From: Chara braunii
Taxonomy: Eukaryota > Streptophyta > Charophyceae > Charales > Characeae
Direction: 5' to 3'
NCBI GenBank assembly: GCA_003427395.1
Contig: BFEA01000259.1
Span: 537,466-572,573, forward strand
DNA length: 35,108 nucleotides
The notes beneath the pieces were generated by a model that ran no database searches, had not been told where the DNA came from, and saw only the letters and a program-made list of their open reading frames with translations. Position 1 is the stretch's first letter. Each line of letters opens with the position of its first letter. Shown piece by piece: positions 19,062-29,607 of this stretch. The position numbers and the translations under genes are program-made.

Positions 19062-19105
19062 ATCAGCTCAAATGGGACGCTGGGCTCGGTTCCCAGTTGA
19101 ACTTC
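19062..19105 (-). mobile_element. fragment of retroposon family B
   Basis: On the plus strand, TCAAATGGGACGCTGGGCTC and GGTTCCCAG match the 3' part of the repeats at 14702-14945 (read on the minus strand) and 32529-32686. Only about 30 bp can be aligned by eye. Strand is given for the whole locus only tentatively. Confidence 0.35.
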
Positions 19106-19137
19106 TTGCTGTTGAAAAAAGAAAGGATGTCTTCAAG

Positions 19138-19200
19138 GGAGGACAGGGTTTGCCGTGTACCAGGCATGTCAGGACAGGGTTTGCTGTGTACCAGGCATGC
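19138..19200. repeat. 31-bp tandem duplication
   Basis: AGGACAGGGTTTGCCGTGTA, then CCAGGCATG, occurs twice in a row with one base difference. Confidence 0.85.
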
Positions 19201-19299
19201 GGGATGGTTCTGAGTTTCGGTGCTTGCGTGCGCGAAGTCATGAACCCGGTACCTGTAGATTTCGGTCTCTGCTTCTGTTTTTAAGTAACCTTTGACGTA

Positions 19300-19385
19300 T
19301 CCCGGTTTCGAACCTGGTACCCTTGTTCGTGACCAAGATAACCCGGATAACCCGGACCATAGGAGTGCTACCGAAGTCTTCATGT
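19300..19385 (-). repeat. tRNA-like sequence, possible SINE head
   Basis: On the minus strand, GGTAGCACTCCTATGG is followed about 45 nt later by CCAGGTTCGAAACCGGG, a good box B with its paired arms. The box A part fits poorly and I could not draw a full cloverleaf, so I do not call a tRNA gene. Confidence 0.35.
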
Positions 19386-19729
19386 TTTTGAATTTGGCTG
19401 GTACCTACTGCGGGGTAAATTGTTTTCGGTTTTAGGCTGTATGAGTAGAGCGAGGAACTTGACCCGATTATATGCTTGTGTGTGTGTGTGTGTACCTTTG
19501 GGCATTGGCCCGCGGACGAGTGACGTGTGACGAATGTAGGTAGGTGTATCTGGTACTGTAGGGTAGACCTATATTAGCAATGATTGTACTGCTATTCGGT
19601 CTTTTCGGGTCCTACGCCGGATAACCCGCTTCTATTTCCGGAGATGGTAGCGGGACGACGGTGGAGGTGGGTAAGTGGATTGCAGGGTTTTGACGAGGGC
19701 GAAGCAAGGCGGTTATCCCCCTGAGGAGG

Positions 19730-19785
19730 ACAGCGTGGCGGCTGTCGAAACCGGTCGGGGTGCCATACCCACCGGCGGTTAATCA
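19730..19785 (+). ncRNA. hammerhead-ribozyme-like motif, incomplete
   Basis: CTGAGGA (19731-19737) matches the hammerhead core CUGANGA. It is followed by one extra G, a perfect 6-bp helix (GACAGC with GCTGTC, loop GTGGCG) and GAAAC (19747-19751). A second hairpin (ACCG with CGGT, inner GGGT with ACCC) follows, as helix III would. The extra G and the lack of a visible helix I argue for a decayed copy or a coincidence. Hammerheads are known in Penelope-like elements and plant retrozymes. Confidence 0.3.
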
Positions 19786-19886
19786 TTCCCGTACGATTGT
19801 ACATTTTGTACACCTGTTTGTACTTCCTGTACACTGTACTTTGATATCTTTCGTCTACTTCTGTGTGACGTGTGATATCCTATTAC

Positions 19887-19997
19887 NNNNNNNNNNNNNN
19901 NNNNNNNNNNNNNNNNNNNNNNNNNNNNNNNNNNNNNNNNNNNNNNNNNNNNNNNNNNNNNNNNNNNNNNNNNNNNNNNNNNNNNNNNNNNNNNNNN
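19887..19997. other. assembly gap (111 N)
   Basis: Unknown bases. The sequence resumes with T and 24 A. The left and right flanks may not be adjacent in the genome. Confidence 0.99.
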
Positions 19998-20025
19998 TAA
20001 AAAAAAAAAAAAAAAAAAAAAATCA

Positions 20026-20870
20026 GGAGCATGGTCCCATTAGCAGTGGGATAGGAGTTTGGCAGATCCAGTGTGACACTGAGTGGCAGCGGGGCTGACA
20101 GGTTCGTTACGAATTTCTGGGCTGAGAAAACAGGAGAAAGGCAAAAAAAAAAAGAAAAAAGAAACAGAGACCTGCCACCGGAAATCAGGGCAGAGTGCTT
20201 CCCAGCCATCAGAAGACAGATGATCTAATGGTGGTGTTTGCAACCACAGTGAACAAAGTAACTGCCACGTTTTCTGGAATAAAGTTGACTTCTGTCAGCA
20301 GTGATCCTGACATCCTCCATATACTCTGTGATTGAAGGAGGGCTCCACCCAATGAGATCAATTGCACAACAACAAAAGCAAAATACTGAAAATCTTCTAT
20401 CCAGTGGGCCTATGGCAGACCCCACCCTCTTTTGGGGTTGGCCACACCCCCAACCAATTGAAAAGATTCTGGTGGGAAGCTTTCTTTCCACGGGCATGCC
20501 CAGTGTTAAACCACCAGTACTTGGCCCAGCTATCACTGCCGAGCCTGCCGACCCCCTGCGCGCCAAGTCGGCCCGAACCGCCGCGGCGCCGAGCGGCATC
20601 GATTTTGCCTGGCGCCTCCAGGCGGTGTGGTCCGGTAGGCCGAAGCCCGCGAAACCCGTAGCGTTAACGCTAAGGGCCCGCGGCCCATGTATGGGCCAAG
20701 TACTGGTGGTTTAAGGAGAGGAGGAGGGGAGCAAAGATCTTCTTCCTTTTTCAGGAAATAAATGTACAATACTGACCGTGGGATTACTCACGAGTACTGC
20801 ACGGCAGGGTCACTCAACTGTCCCACAAACTCGTTTCTATCCTATCCGGTTGCTACTGGGACCATGCTCC
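20026..20870. mobile_element. 845-bp inverted-repeat element with nested insertion
   Basis: The left end GGAGCATGGTCCCATTAGCA, then GGATAGGA, pairs with the right end, which reads inverted GGAGCATGGTCCCAGTAGCA and GGATAGGA. The outer motif resembles the arms of the element at 12413-12567. It contains the TTAA-flanked element at 20510-20710 and no gene. The left end lies 25 bp after a poly-A run following the gap. Confidence 0.6.
20510..20710. mobile_element. 201-bp TTAA-flanked MITE (piggyBac-like)
   Basis: The 19-bp ends ACCACCAGTACTTGGCCCA are perfect inverted repeats. TTAA sits on both sides (20506-20509 and 20711-20714), the target duplication made by piggyBac-type transposases. The interior is very GC-rich compared with the flanks. 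It carries small palindromes (CCGCGGCG, GCGTTAACGC) and has no ORF of note. Confidence 0.82.
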
Positions 20871-20974
20871 AGGGGCTAGGTCCCACTTACATGAATTAAG
20901 AGATATTGACCGTAGATAGCAAAGATCAACGGCCAGATTCTCGTAATCCGTGCAAGTGGGACCTCGCCCCAGGT
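20869..20974. mobile_element. about 106-bp MITE (AGGTCCCACTTGCA family), copy 2
   Basis: CCAGGGGCTAGGTCCCACTT on the left pairs with the right end read inverted, CCTGGGGCGAGGTCCCACTT. It shares the core GACCGTAGATAGCAAAGATC with the copy at 15266-15376. It abuts the end of the 845-bp element. Confidence 0.75.
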
Positions 20975-21805
20975 CATTGTTTGCATGGCAATTATCTTAT
21001 TTGGGAAAACTGTGGTAAATGGTTTTTTTTTTTTTTTTTTTTTTTTCTTTTTTTTCTTTTTCAAAGGACTGTGGTAAATGTGAATCACACACACTTTCAG
21101 TTTGAGATGGGCAAGAAAAGACAAAGTCGCGGCAGTGTCATGGTGTGAGTTTCGAAATGTGCACTGCAAGTTTAGAAATACAAAAAAAGAAAATAATAAT
21201 AAAAAATCTGGTGATCACGGACGTTACATATCACAGCAAAGATCACCCAAGACCGCCTCTACTAAAAAGTACACCAGTGCTCCACCCTTCTGTCCTGCTG
21301 CCTGCTCAGGCCAAGAGGACACTCATTACCCGCACCAGTCATTCATTACCCGCAGTGGCTCTTGACAGATTAATTTTAGGGGGGTGGCCTTTTTTGCACC
21401 ATAATAATTTCGGGAACTGCTTATTTAAGTTGCCTATTTTGTTCTGAAAGTTGGGTGCGACTCCAACGTACTTGCCCGTAAGGGATAATGCGTCTTGCTC
21501 CACTAGGGTAATCCTTGATTCTTGCCATTTCACGAGCCCCGCATCGCTCCACTAACTCTACAATGGGGCGCCTGAAGACAAGTTCAATAGTTGTCGGAAC
21601 AACTCTTGAAATGGTGAAAGAGTTGTCGTCCATCCACTACCTCTTCGGGAAAAAGTCACAAACATCGGCGGGTGCATCTGGCCATGTTCTGGAGGGAAGT
21701 TCATTCTCATTTTGCACATTTCGAGAGTGGTGTGGCGATGCCCAAACTCTTGGAGACGACTCTTGAAGATACGTTTCAAGAGATGTCAGACCGGCATCAA
21801 GAAAC
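20975..21805. other. gene-free stretch
   Basis: It contains a T run (21023-21046) and otherwise mixed sequence. Short frames (21145-21447 plus, 21421-21633 minus) show no recognised domain. Confidence 0.4.
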
Positions 21806-22027
21806 ATGCTCTTGAACTTTCAAAAGGACCTGCCTGCGACATTGGAATTTTCTAGGGTGTTGCTCCCCACCAATAGATGGAGCCTCCCCGAGTATGCTAG
21901 CGGTGTCTGCTCTTATCACCACCCCTAGCATTTACTCGGGTTGTTTTCCAAAAAAAAAGAAAAAAAAAAACATGCTCTTGAACTTTCAAGAGGGCCTGCC
22001 TGCAACATTGGAATTTTCTAGGGTCCT
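21806..22027. repeat. 60-bp direct repeats flanking a short inverted-repeat insert
   Basis: ATGCTCTTGAACTTTCAA and, 15 bases later, GACATTGGAATTTTCTAGGG occur at 21806-21856 and, slightly changed, at 21971-22023. Between them lies an insert with CCCCGAGTATGCTAG and CTAGCATTTACTCGGG as an inverted pair (21889-21939) and an A-rich run. It looks like a duplication associated with a MITE-type insertion. Confidence 0.6.
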
Positions 22028-22578
22028 TGCAAGAACCCTTGCTGGATCCTCGTTTTTCAAGAGAGACCCTGGAATCCCCGCAGGCAAACCATTGGCTTAG
22101 TTGTCCAATGGTGATGCCCTATATTGCTTGCAAAGTTCAGGAGTGCAGCGATGCATGGATTTCTAGACTTCTTTTTCCTCTGGCAACTCTAGATGTACTC
22201 TGGAAATTTTTGACGTGTCTAAGCGTAGTGTAGCGAGGCCCAGTATGTAACACAGAGGTAGTTGTCACGTGATTCTGACTGTCACTGACAGGTGCAAGGT
22301 GAGGTGATGGGGTTGGGCATGGTGGGGTTGATGTACAGTCAGTTGCTTTTGTGAATATGATAATGGATAAGTGTTTTGGTAGCCTTCCAGCTAGGATGGG
22401 AGGGAGGCTGGTATCCCATCCAGCTAGGATGGGAGGGAGCCCAGGGGTATGCTATGAGTGGGCCCAAACCCATCCCATTCGTGTCGTGGCACGTCATGCA
22501 GAGGTATGCGAAATAGCGCAGACAGACCGGCGTTTAATAAAATGTTAATCTTGTGAACCTGAGATCAAATTAGGGCTA

Positions 22579-22683
22579 CAGTCTTCCCCCGAACACAACG
22601 CACCCTTATGCTGGCTGTATCTGGCCGGAAATATAGTTTGTATACATTCATTTTTAGGGTGCGTTATGTTCGGGGGAAGACGG
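22579..22683. mobile_element. 105-bp TA-flanked MITE, copy 4
   Basis: The best-preserved copy. CAGTCTTCCCCCGAACACAA, then CGCACCCT, pairs with its inverse at the right end with two mismatches. TA flanks at 22577-22578 and 22684-22685. The interior matches copy 1 closely. Confidence 0.88.
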
Positions 22684-22838
22684 TAGGGGGGCAGGCTGCA
22701 GACACCAGACTGGGTTAAAAAAGAGAAGGAAAGGGTGATAAGGTCAGAACAAAGTTGTGGGAGAAGCTACCGTAGGTAACCGTTGCCCTTTTGTCTTTTT
22801 TTCTTTCTAATAAAGAAACATCGGCTGGGTGACCTGTT

Positions 22839-22965
22839 CTCAGCGCATACTCACACTACCGGGGACTTTTTTGCCTGTCTATGGATGTAATTGTGGTCAG
22901 ATACATCCAGGTCCGGCTGTAAATGTGGCCAGATAGAGCTAGACTAAGTGTGAGTAGGCTCTCAG
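22839..22965. mobile_element. 127-bp MITE-like inverted repeat
   Basis: CTCAGCGCATACTCACACT on the left pairs with the right end read inverted, CTGAGAGCCTACTCACACT. Inside, GTCAGATACATCC and TGGCCAGATA recall the GTATCTGGCC core of the 105-bp family, so a distant relation is possible. Confidence 0.5.
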
Positions 22966-23559
22966 AGGTGATAAGAGAAGCCTCAAAGAGGCACAATTTG
23001 GACTGTTCGGAGAAGGACAGGGGGTCGTTTTTTTTGGGGGACAGGAGTAATCTGTTTTGGTTCTTGTGAGCCTTGTACGTGCAATAGAGAATTGAATAGG
23101 TGCTGGAGTTTCCATGGGGAGAGAGGATGTTTTTTTCGCTCCCTTCCCCTCTTCTTGTGGGAATAGTAGGCGCTGAAACATGTACATGGTTTTCTCAATC
23201 TTCTGATTTCCTGATTTCTTAATTTGTTCTTGAATGGGATTGAATTTTCTGATTAAAAAATTCTTTATAAGCCGGCGCTGGTGGCAGGGGGCTGTGATTG
23301 CGATGGTAGGGGATAATGCGCTCTACGGCCATGGGGTTAGCCTGCAGGGTGGAAATAGGGTACAGCAGCAGTGAAGATGGTGGCTTCATCGCAGTAAGAC
23401 TTGCCAGAGTAGGGTTGTGAGGGATTTTACGTGGGATATCTGCAACCAGTGCCTCAAGGAGCTGAATGATCGGAACTACAGTTATGGTGCTGATTGGTGG
23501 CTTGTCTGGTATTTGCTGTAGTGTTGGGTCCCCGTGGGTTTGCGAATGGACGAGGCCAG
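22966..23559. other. gene-free stretch
   Basis: The frame 23779-23219 (minus) is open but proline-rich and repetitive, and it overlaps the diverged tandem repeats to the right. No domain recognised. Confidence 0.4.
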
Positions 23560-24490
23560 AACGACACTGGTCAGTGCTGGGGCTTGGTCGCGCTGCCCTA
23601 TAACTCGAGCTGTACGAAGGTAAGAGACCTGGTAGAGAGATCTGAGGAGTTGTCGAGGGTGGAAGGCACTCTAGTGTCCTTTGGTAAGCTGGTACTTTGT
23701 CGACGCTGGTCGGAGCCGGGGCAGGTCGTTTTGCCTTGTAGCCTAGCAGGTGCGAGTCTTCTGGGGTGGGACGTGCCACTCTGTAACCTAGCAGTTGGGG
23801 GCGTGAGGCCTAGTAAAGACTGAGTATCGGGATATAGGGATGAGGCCTAGTAGAGACTAAGTATCGGGATATAGGGATGAGGCAGGTAAGGGTGGGCTAC
23901 TGAAAGGCTCTAAGGCAGGTATTTCTCGATCTGAATGTTCTTCCAAAAAACAAAAGGGCCTTTTGCATTTAGTACCGTAGAGATGTCTGTTTTCTTCTAT
24001 TAGCCCCTTCGAGGCTGTTTTCATTAGTACTTTGGTGCAAGTTGTTCTCACATTTTTCTCACAAATACCTATCATCAAAGGGCGTCCCTGCTCAGTTAGC
24101 CCCCTGGTTCTGGGGCAATCAATGCTGGCAGGGGGAGGTCTTCTTAATTTTTTTTCTCAATTTTTATGAAAAAAAAAACCTTGAGAATGCCTTAGGATTC
24201 TGGGTACTCCTTGCAAACTCATTTTAGGCATCTTTGATGCTGTTATATTCATGGACCTGCGGTTTTTCGATGCTAGAACGACGCTGGCCGGTGTTGGGGG
24301 GTTTCCCTGTAACCTGTTGATAGCAGGAGCGTGAGGCCTGGTAGAGAGATCTGGGGATGCCTTGGGCCGGGCATTCCAAGGGAAAACCAAGGGTTGCTGT
24401 TGGGACGACGCTGGTTGGAGCTGGGGTGAGTCGTGTTGCCCTATAACCTAGCATGGTGGGGGCATGAGGCCTGGGAGAGCTCGGCAGGGA
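23560..24490. repeat. diverged tandem or clustered repeats, about 100-140 bp
   Basis: The motif ACGACGCTGGTCGGAGCTGG, then GTCGTGTTGCCCTATAACCTAGC and GAGGCCTGGTAGAGAGATCTG, recurs in varied form near 23560, 23700, 24270 and 24400. A 39-bp direct duplication (GAGGCCTAGTAGAGACT, then GTATCGGGATATAGG) lies at 23800-23880. Minus-strand frames give repeated proline-rich peptides such as LGYRATRLTPAPTSV, which may be only a by-product. Confidence 0.6.
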
Positions 24491-24493
24491 ATT

Positions 24494-25036
24494 AGAGTTG
24501 GACCCCACAGGACCGCGAAAAGGAAAAACTTCGCCACAAAACTGTTTCCTGGACCCCACAGCCTGCGGCAGATGTCCACGGAAAAGTGAAATTTCTCCCG
24601 CAAATCGTTTTCCCGGACCCCACAGACCGAAGGTTGCGGCTTGGAAAACGCAGTTTTCTGTTTTCACATAGTCCGCAGCCTGGAAAGGTCTCACGGGAGG
24701 ATTCCTCGCCGCAATTTTGTGCCAACTCTAAAGGGTAGGGGGGAGGGCGTGTCTTTCCTGGAAAGGTCTTGGAAAAGTCTCACGGGAGGCAGCAGCCAAT
24801 CGCGACCAAGAGTGCCACAAAAAAAAAGGAAAAACAAAGAAAACAAGAACAAAACAAATGAGTGTCGACGAAGAAAGGCAATGATTGGCTCAACTGATTC
24901 CCAAAGGGTTTTCGCGGCGCAATTGGTCCTCCGCGGTGGGGTCCTCGCAGAACTGCTTTCCAGCTTTCCAAAATTTTTTGCCCGTTTTTTTTGGCCGAAC
25001 GATTTTTCTATCCTTTCTTCTGTGGGGTCCAACTCT
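24494..25036. mobile_element. 543-bp non-autonomous DNA element with 17-bp perfect ends
   Basis: AGAGTTGGACCCCACAG at 24494-24510 is repeated inverted at 25020-25036 without mismatch. The inner part GGACCCCACAG recurs at 24551 and 24615, and GTGGGGTCC lies inside the right side at 24936. So subterminal repeats of the end motif exist. No transposase frame. No clear target duplication. The LINE starts 16 bp to the right. Confidence 0.75.
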
Positions 25037-25052
25037 TTTAATTGTTTTAGGG

Positions 25053-25350
25053 TTTTTTTTTTTTTTTTTTTTTTTTGGAATAAACTCCTTTATTTATATT
25101 GCCGGAAAGCGGGTCCGGCGTCCCTCACATATTCTGCGGCCATCCAGGCTGGAAAAGGCACTTCCGACCAATCCCATCCCGACCGCAGCCAAGGTTCAAT
25201 CCAGAGTCAGAGTCGCTCAATCTAGTCTACTTATTGTATCACTCATTCCACACTACTCTAACCACAACTGAACTACCAAACTACTATTGAATCCGCGTAA
25301 ACCACAATTGACAACAAAAGACAGGCCAACACGCAAAAACAGAACAAAAA
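25053..25350 (-). other. LINE 3' untranslated region and poly(A) tail
   Basis: About 270 nt after the ORF2 stop, with AATAAA 8-14 nt before a run of about 23 A on the minus strand. No coding capacity. Confidence 0.75.
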
Positions 25351-28300
25351 CTAGACGACGAAGTTAGAAAACCTCATAAGGAGTGTGTCATCCTGAGTTG
25401 CATCAACTGTAGCCAGCCTCGAGAAGTTTCCCCACCCTCTTCCAAACCATTTGACAGCCTTGGCCGAGAAGCCTTTTTTCTGAACTCGATATTTCCAATC
25501 TGCCGATATTGCTTGTTTGATCGCGTATTTCATTTCAGCTCTGACCATCGGCGGTGTAAGTTGCTCATTCTTTCTTACTCTGGCATTTATGAGATTCCAG
25601 AGAGTCCACACTATGGCACCTCTTATTGTTTCTTCCGCATGAGCTAATTGAGTTTGTGGAGAGGTTCTCCTGGCTGCTGTAAACTCATGCCCCCACCGAG
25701 TATCCACATCAGGGATCGGGACATCCGACTGTCTCCATCAATCCCAAAATGGCCTGGAGAGTTCACAATGTAGTAAGAAATGTTGTATATCCTCCATCTT
25801 GGTGCCCGGACAAAGTCCACACTCAGGGGTAGCTTTTGTTGTTCTTATAGCACACCAGGTGTTCGTCGGCAGTGCCAGATGCATCACCAACCAGAGCACA
25901 CCTGCATGTTTACTCACTACCAAATCCATCAGTTGCTTCCAGAACTTCGGAAGAACAGTTACTAATCTAGTTAGCGTGTCTCTGATCCATCCTGTTGCCA
26001 TCCATCTTCTTGCCACCTCCCAGTTAACGTCTGTGTGAGAGGTCATTATCTGATATTCCAATTTGGTCGTATATTCCGGTAATCCGACTAATTCAGATTT
26101 ATGCATTAGGTGGTCCCACGCCCAATCTCTGGGGTCTACCACCAAGCTATAAGCCGGCAGTTTCAAACAGTACGGTCTGCAGCTCTGCTTTTGCTCCAGT
26201 ACACAGACTGGTACCAGTTGTTCAGGCGGTGGCAAGGGATACTGTTCCACTGAGAGCTGCAACGGTTCTCCCAACGAATCAGCTCCTCCTTGTACCAGCC
26301 AACAGGTGGTAGGAATATCAACCGTCTCCGAATAATCCTCTATTCTCCAAATGTGATCCGGAATCTCGTGCTGGGCACTTTTATACACATCCCTTTCCGT
26401 GGCAGCGGACCCATTCTCATCAAATCTACCCACTGTTGGGGGATGACATTCTGCAGCTGCTGCAAATGGTCTTCCCGGTGCCATAGTCCCTGTAATCTCG
26501 GGGCCAATTCTTCTGCAGTTTTCCAATCGGCATTTGTGACATCCCACAAATCGGCTACAGTGTCAATTCCTCTCGCCATCCATGCATTACCAAACTCCCT
26601 TGGTCCGAGGCAACGAAAAGGTAGTCCATCCAAATTGAGTATTTGTGGATTGTTGAATAGCGGCTGTGTCATTATTCTTTCACAGATCAGCAGTGGGGGT
26701 TGCAATTTCGGACGCACTTCCCTCCAGGCTTTCAATATCCCCGCCCATATCCCCGTGGGCAGTCTCTTTGTTTGATAGTCTGGATTGAGCACCGCCAACC
26801 AGATACAGCGAAGATCTGTCCATTCCAACCAAGAAAATATGTAAAATTCTGCCAATTGTCTCCATGCCGTGAGAGGACTTTGCAAAACGGCCCATGGGAC
26901 CCATCTTGCAAGAAGTGCTGCAATCTGTCGTTCGGGGTCCAATATAGCCAGTCCTCCATTCCGTTTTGGCTGGGTTATTGTAGCCCATGACACTTTGGGT
27001 AAAAAGTTGTCATCGTTTATCTCTTCTTTCCACAAATAATGAGTGAGCATGTGTCGTATAGTCTGCAACGACGCTTTATCTAACTGATGAATGACCCGAC
27101 GGTACCACAAAGTGGAAGGTACTGCATTGTTAATAACAGCCGCTCGACCAAACAAACTGGCACCTTTATACTTTACCCAAGGTAGCAATACCGATCTCAG
27201 ACGTGCTATTGATGTCGATGAGTCTTGTACTAGCTGTGGATCAAACGACACTTGGTGTCCCAAAAGCCTTTCTTGTCTCCCAGGCGCTACTATCATTAGT
27301 CCCCAATTTTGCGGGGGTTGTTCCCCGGGGGGTATTAAAACTGAAGATTTTTCCCAATTAACCTTGGCCTGAGACAACTGACAAAACAGTTCTATAATTT
27401 CTCTGAGCGCAAAAAAGGCCCGGTCATCCAATGGTGTGAAGGTTACCGAATCATCCGCAAACGCTTCAGATTTCAGCCTTTCCCCATAAGGAAGTACAAA
27501 ACCCGGGATTTCCGGATTGGATCTAATCATAATATGCATTATTTCAACATATAACAAATAAAGATACGGTGCCACCAGGCAACCCTGTCTGACCGGCCGA
27601 GTCAATCGGATCGGGGCTGACAGGACTCCATTCACACAGACTCGAGAGGTAGCGCCCTGCAACAAACTGTCCACTGCATGCTTATACTTGGGGCCAAACC
27701 CAAAGGTAGTAAGTGCTGCCTGCAAGAATTCCCAGCTCACTCGGCCATAGGCCTTTGCCAAATCCAACAGCACTATAGCCAAACTTTCTTCTCGTGCTGC
27801 TACAATCTCTGCCAACTGCTGCACTATCATCACGTTGTGCAGAATTTGTCTACCCTGTAGAAAACCCGTCTGTGTTTGGTGAATCAAGGAGGGAAGAACT
27901 CTCTGTAATCTAGCTGTCATTATTTTGGACAGGATCTTATAGAGAACTGGCATTAACGTTATCGGTCTATAATTGGCTATATCAGTTCGGTCGCCTTTCT
28001 TAAAAGCAAAGGTAATAATCCCTTGCAGGGCTGAAGGTGGAAGTGATGCTCCGTTCCAAACAGACTGAAGGATGAGCAACAAATCATGGAGCAAATGCAA
28101 TGAAAAAACTCTGAAGAATTGAGCCGGCAATCCATCTAATCCCGGAGCTTTATGTAATGATAAGGACCACACTGCATCAACCACCTCCTGCATAACGATA
28201 TCCGTCTCCAGCTGTTGCCATTGGTGATTTGACAACTTTTTCTCAACTTTGGACCAGATCTCTTCATGGAATTGCTGGAGTAATTGTTGTTCAGTACATT

Positions 28301-29603
28301 GCGCTTGCGATGTGAGCAGACTTTCATAAAATAATGAGACGTCAACCACCATAGCTTGTGTCTCTGTGGCTATCGGCGCCAAAGCATCAAACGGGTGTTT
28401 GATAGCCGTGATCAGCTGCTTCTGTGACGACGGTCGATGAGCAGCGAAAAAGGCGGATGTCATACGATCTCCTTTTACTAGCCAGCCTATCTTTTTGTTA
28501 TAAATAGCAGTCCTCATTGCTGGCTGAGTCCGGAGTGTCCATCGCTGTTTAAGTTCATCCATCTTAGCCATCAAAGTATACTCTTGTTGTTGTCTGTTTG
28601 TGTCTGCCGCAAGCCTCATGACTTCTGTCAATTCCTCATTAATTTTGTGCAATTCTGTCCTATTTGCGAGCACAATCGATCTCTTGATGAGCAGTCCTCT
28701 ATGTAAGACTATTCTCAACCCTCCCTGGAACCAATCTGCCAGTGACGGGAACAAACATTTTGCTGTCTTCCATTTCATCCAAAATTCATAGATAAACTGG
28801 GAAAAAGTTGGCGTCTGGACTACCCATTATGGCAACACAGTCCTATCTCTACCTATTCTAATATTGGTATGAAGAAAGAATTCCAAAAATAATGGCAGGT
28901 GATCTGATCCTATATATGGTACAACGAAACATCTAGCGAGTCTAGGCAACAAAATATCTGATGCAAAAAACAAATCAATCCGGCTTCGGGGTAAGTATTG
29001 TTGTTGCGGGGCTCCTGCCGAGAAAAAGGTGAAACCTTTCTCAAAAGGATGCAAGACTCTATACATGTTTGAAAACCCGTCGGTGTAAGTAAAATTCATC
29101 AGTTGTATGGCATCGTTCCCTGCTGGTCCAGGTCTCATTGAGTCCACCCCCGGGACTAAGGTAGTATTTCAGTCTCCCCCCAGAATGATGTTATCCACTC
29201 CAGGTATCACCCATGATAGTGACATAAACAGATCTACCCTCTCTGATTGCGAAACAGGGGCGTAGATATTAAGGATTGCCCACTGCTCCTGCCCCACAGT
29301 TATTCTTACCCATACCCATCTCCCAAATGGGTCAGAGCAATGATCAGTGACTTGAAATGGAGTCGTCCTAGTTATCAGAATCGCTACACCACCTCTAGTT
29401 CCCCGGGCCGGGGCCCAAAATTGTTCCCCCAGCCACCAGCCCATTTGTTCCGCAATCACCGTTTTGTTCAATTTAGTCTCCTGTAACAAAATAATCTGGA
29501 TTTCTTTATTCCTTGCCAATGACTTAATCAGGGACCTCTTTGTCGCCACTCTTCTCGATCCCAATCCCCGGACATTCCATGACACAAGTCTTATTCTATC
29601 CAT
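25351..29603 (-). pseudogene. LINE ORF2: endonuclease and reverse transcriptase, broken
   Basis: It would nick target DNA and copy the LINE RNA. The ATG at 29603 (MDRIRLVSWNVRGLGS) lies 5 nt past the ORF1 stop. Endonuclease motifs are SWN, LQETKL, GGD-N, SRIDLFFAS and GSDHLPL. Reverse transcriptase motifs are FKKGDRTDIANYRPITL, TGFLQGRQI, LLDLAKAY (catalytic Asp), RQGCLVAPYLYLLYVE and FADDSVTF (catalytic pair); all key residues are kept. A CCHC-type zinc finger (CGLCPGTKMEDIQHFLLHC) lies near the C-terminus. Breaks are TGA at 29168-29166 where family members have Trp after GGD, TAA at 28829-28827, a frameshift near 26350, and TGA at 25740-25738 after the zinc finger. Endonuclease and polymerase are thus separated by stops. 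LDLAKAYGRV has G where most LINEs have D after AY, a non-catalytic position. Total about 1,417 codons. Confidence 0.9.
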
Positions 29604-29607
29604 AGTT

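Noticed and set aside
19760-20209. Frames spanning the N gap
   Set aside because: They consist largely of unknown residues.
25738-29168. TGA read as tryptophan in the LINE (non-standard code for the host)
   Set aside because: One TGA sits at a Trp position, but there is also a TAA and a frameshift, so simple decay explains ORF2.
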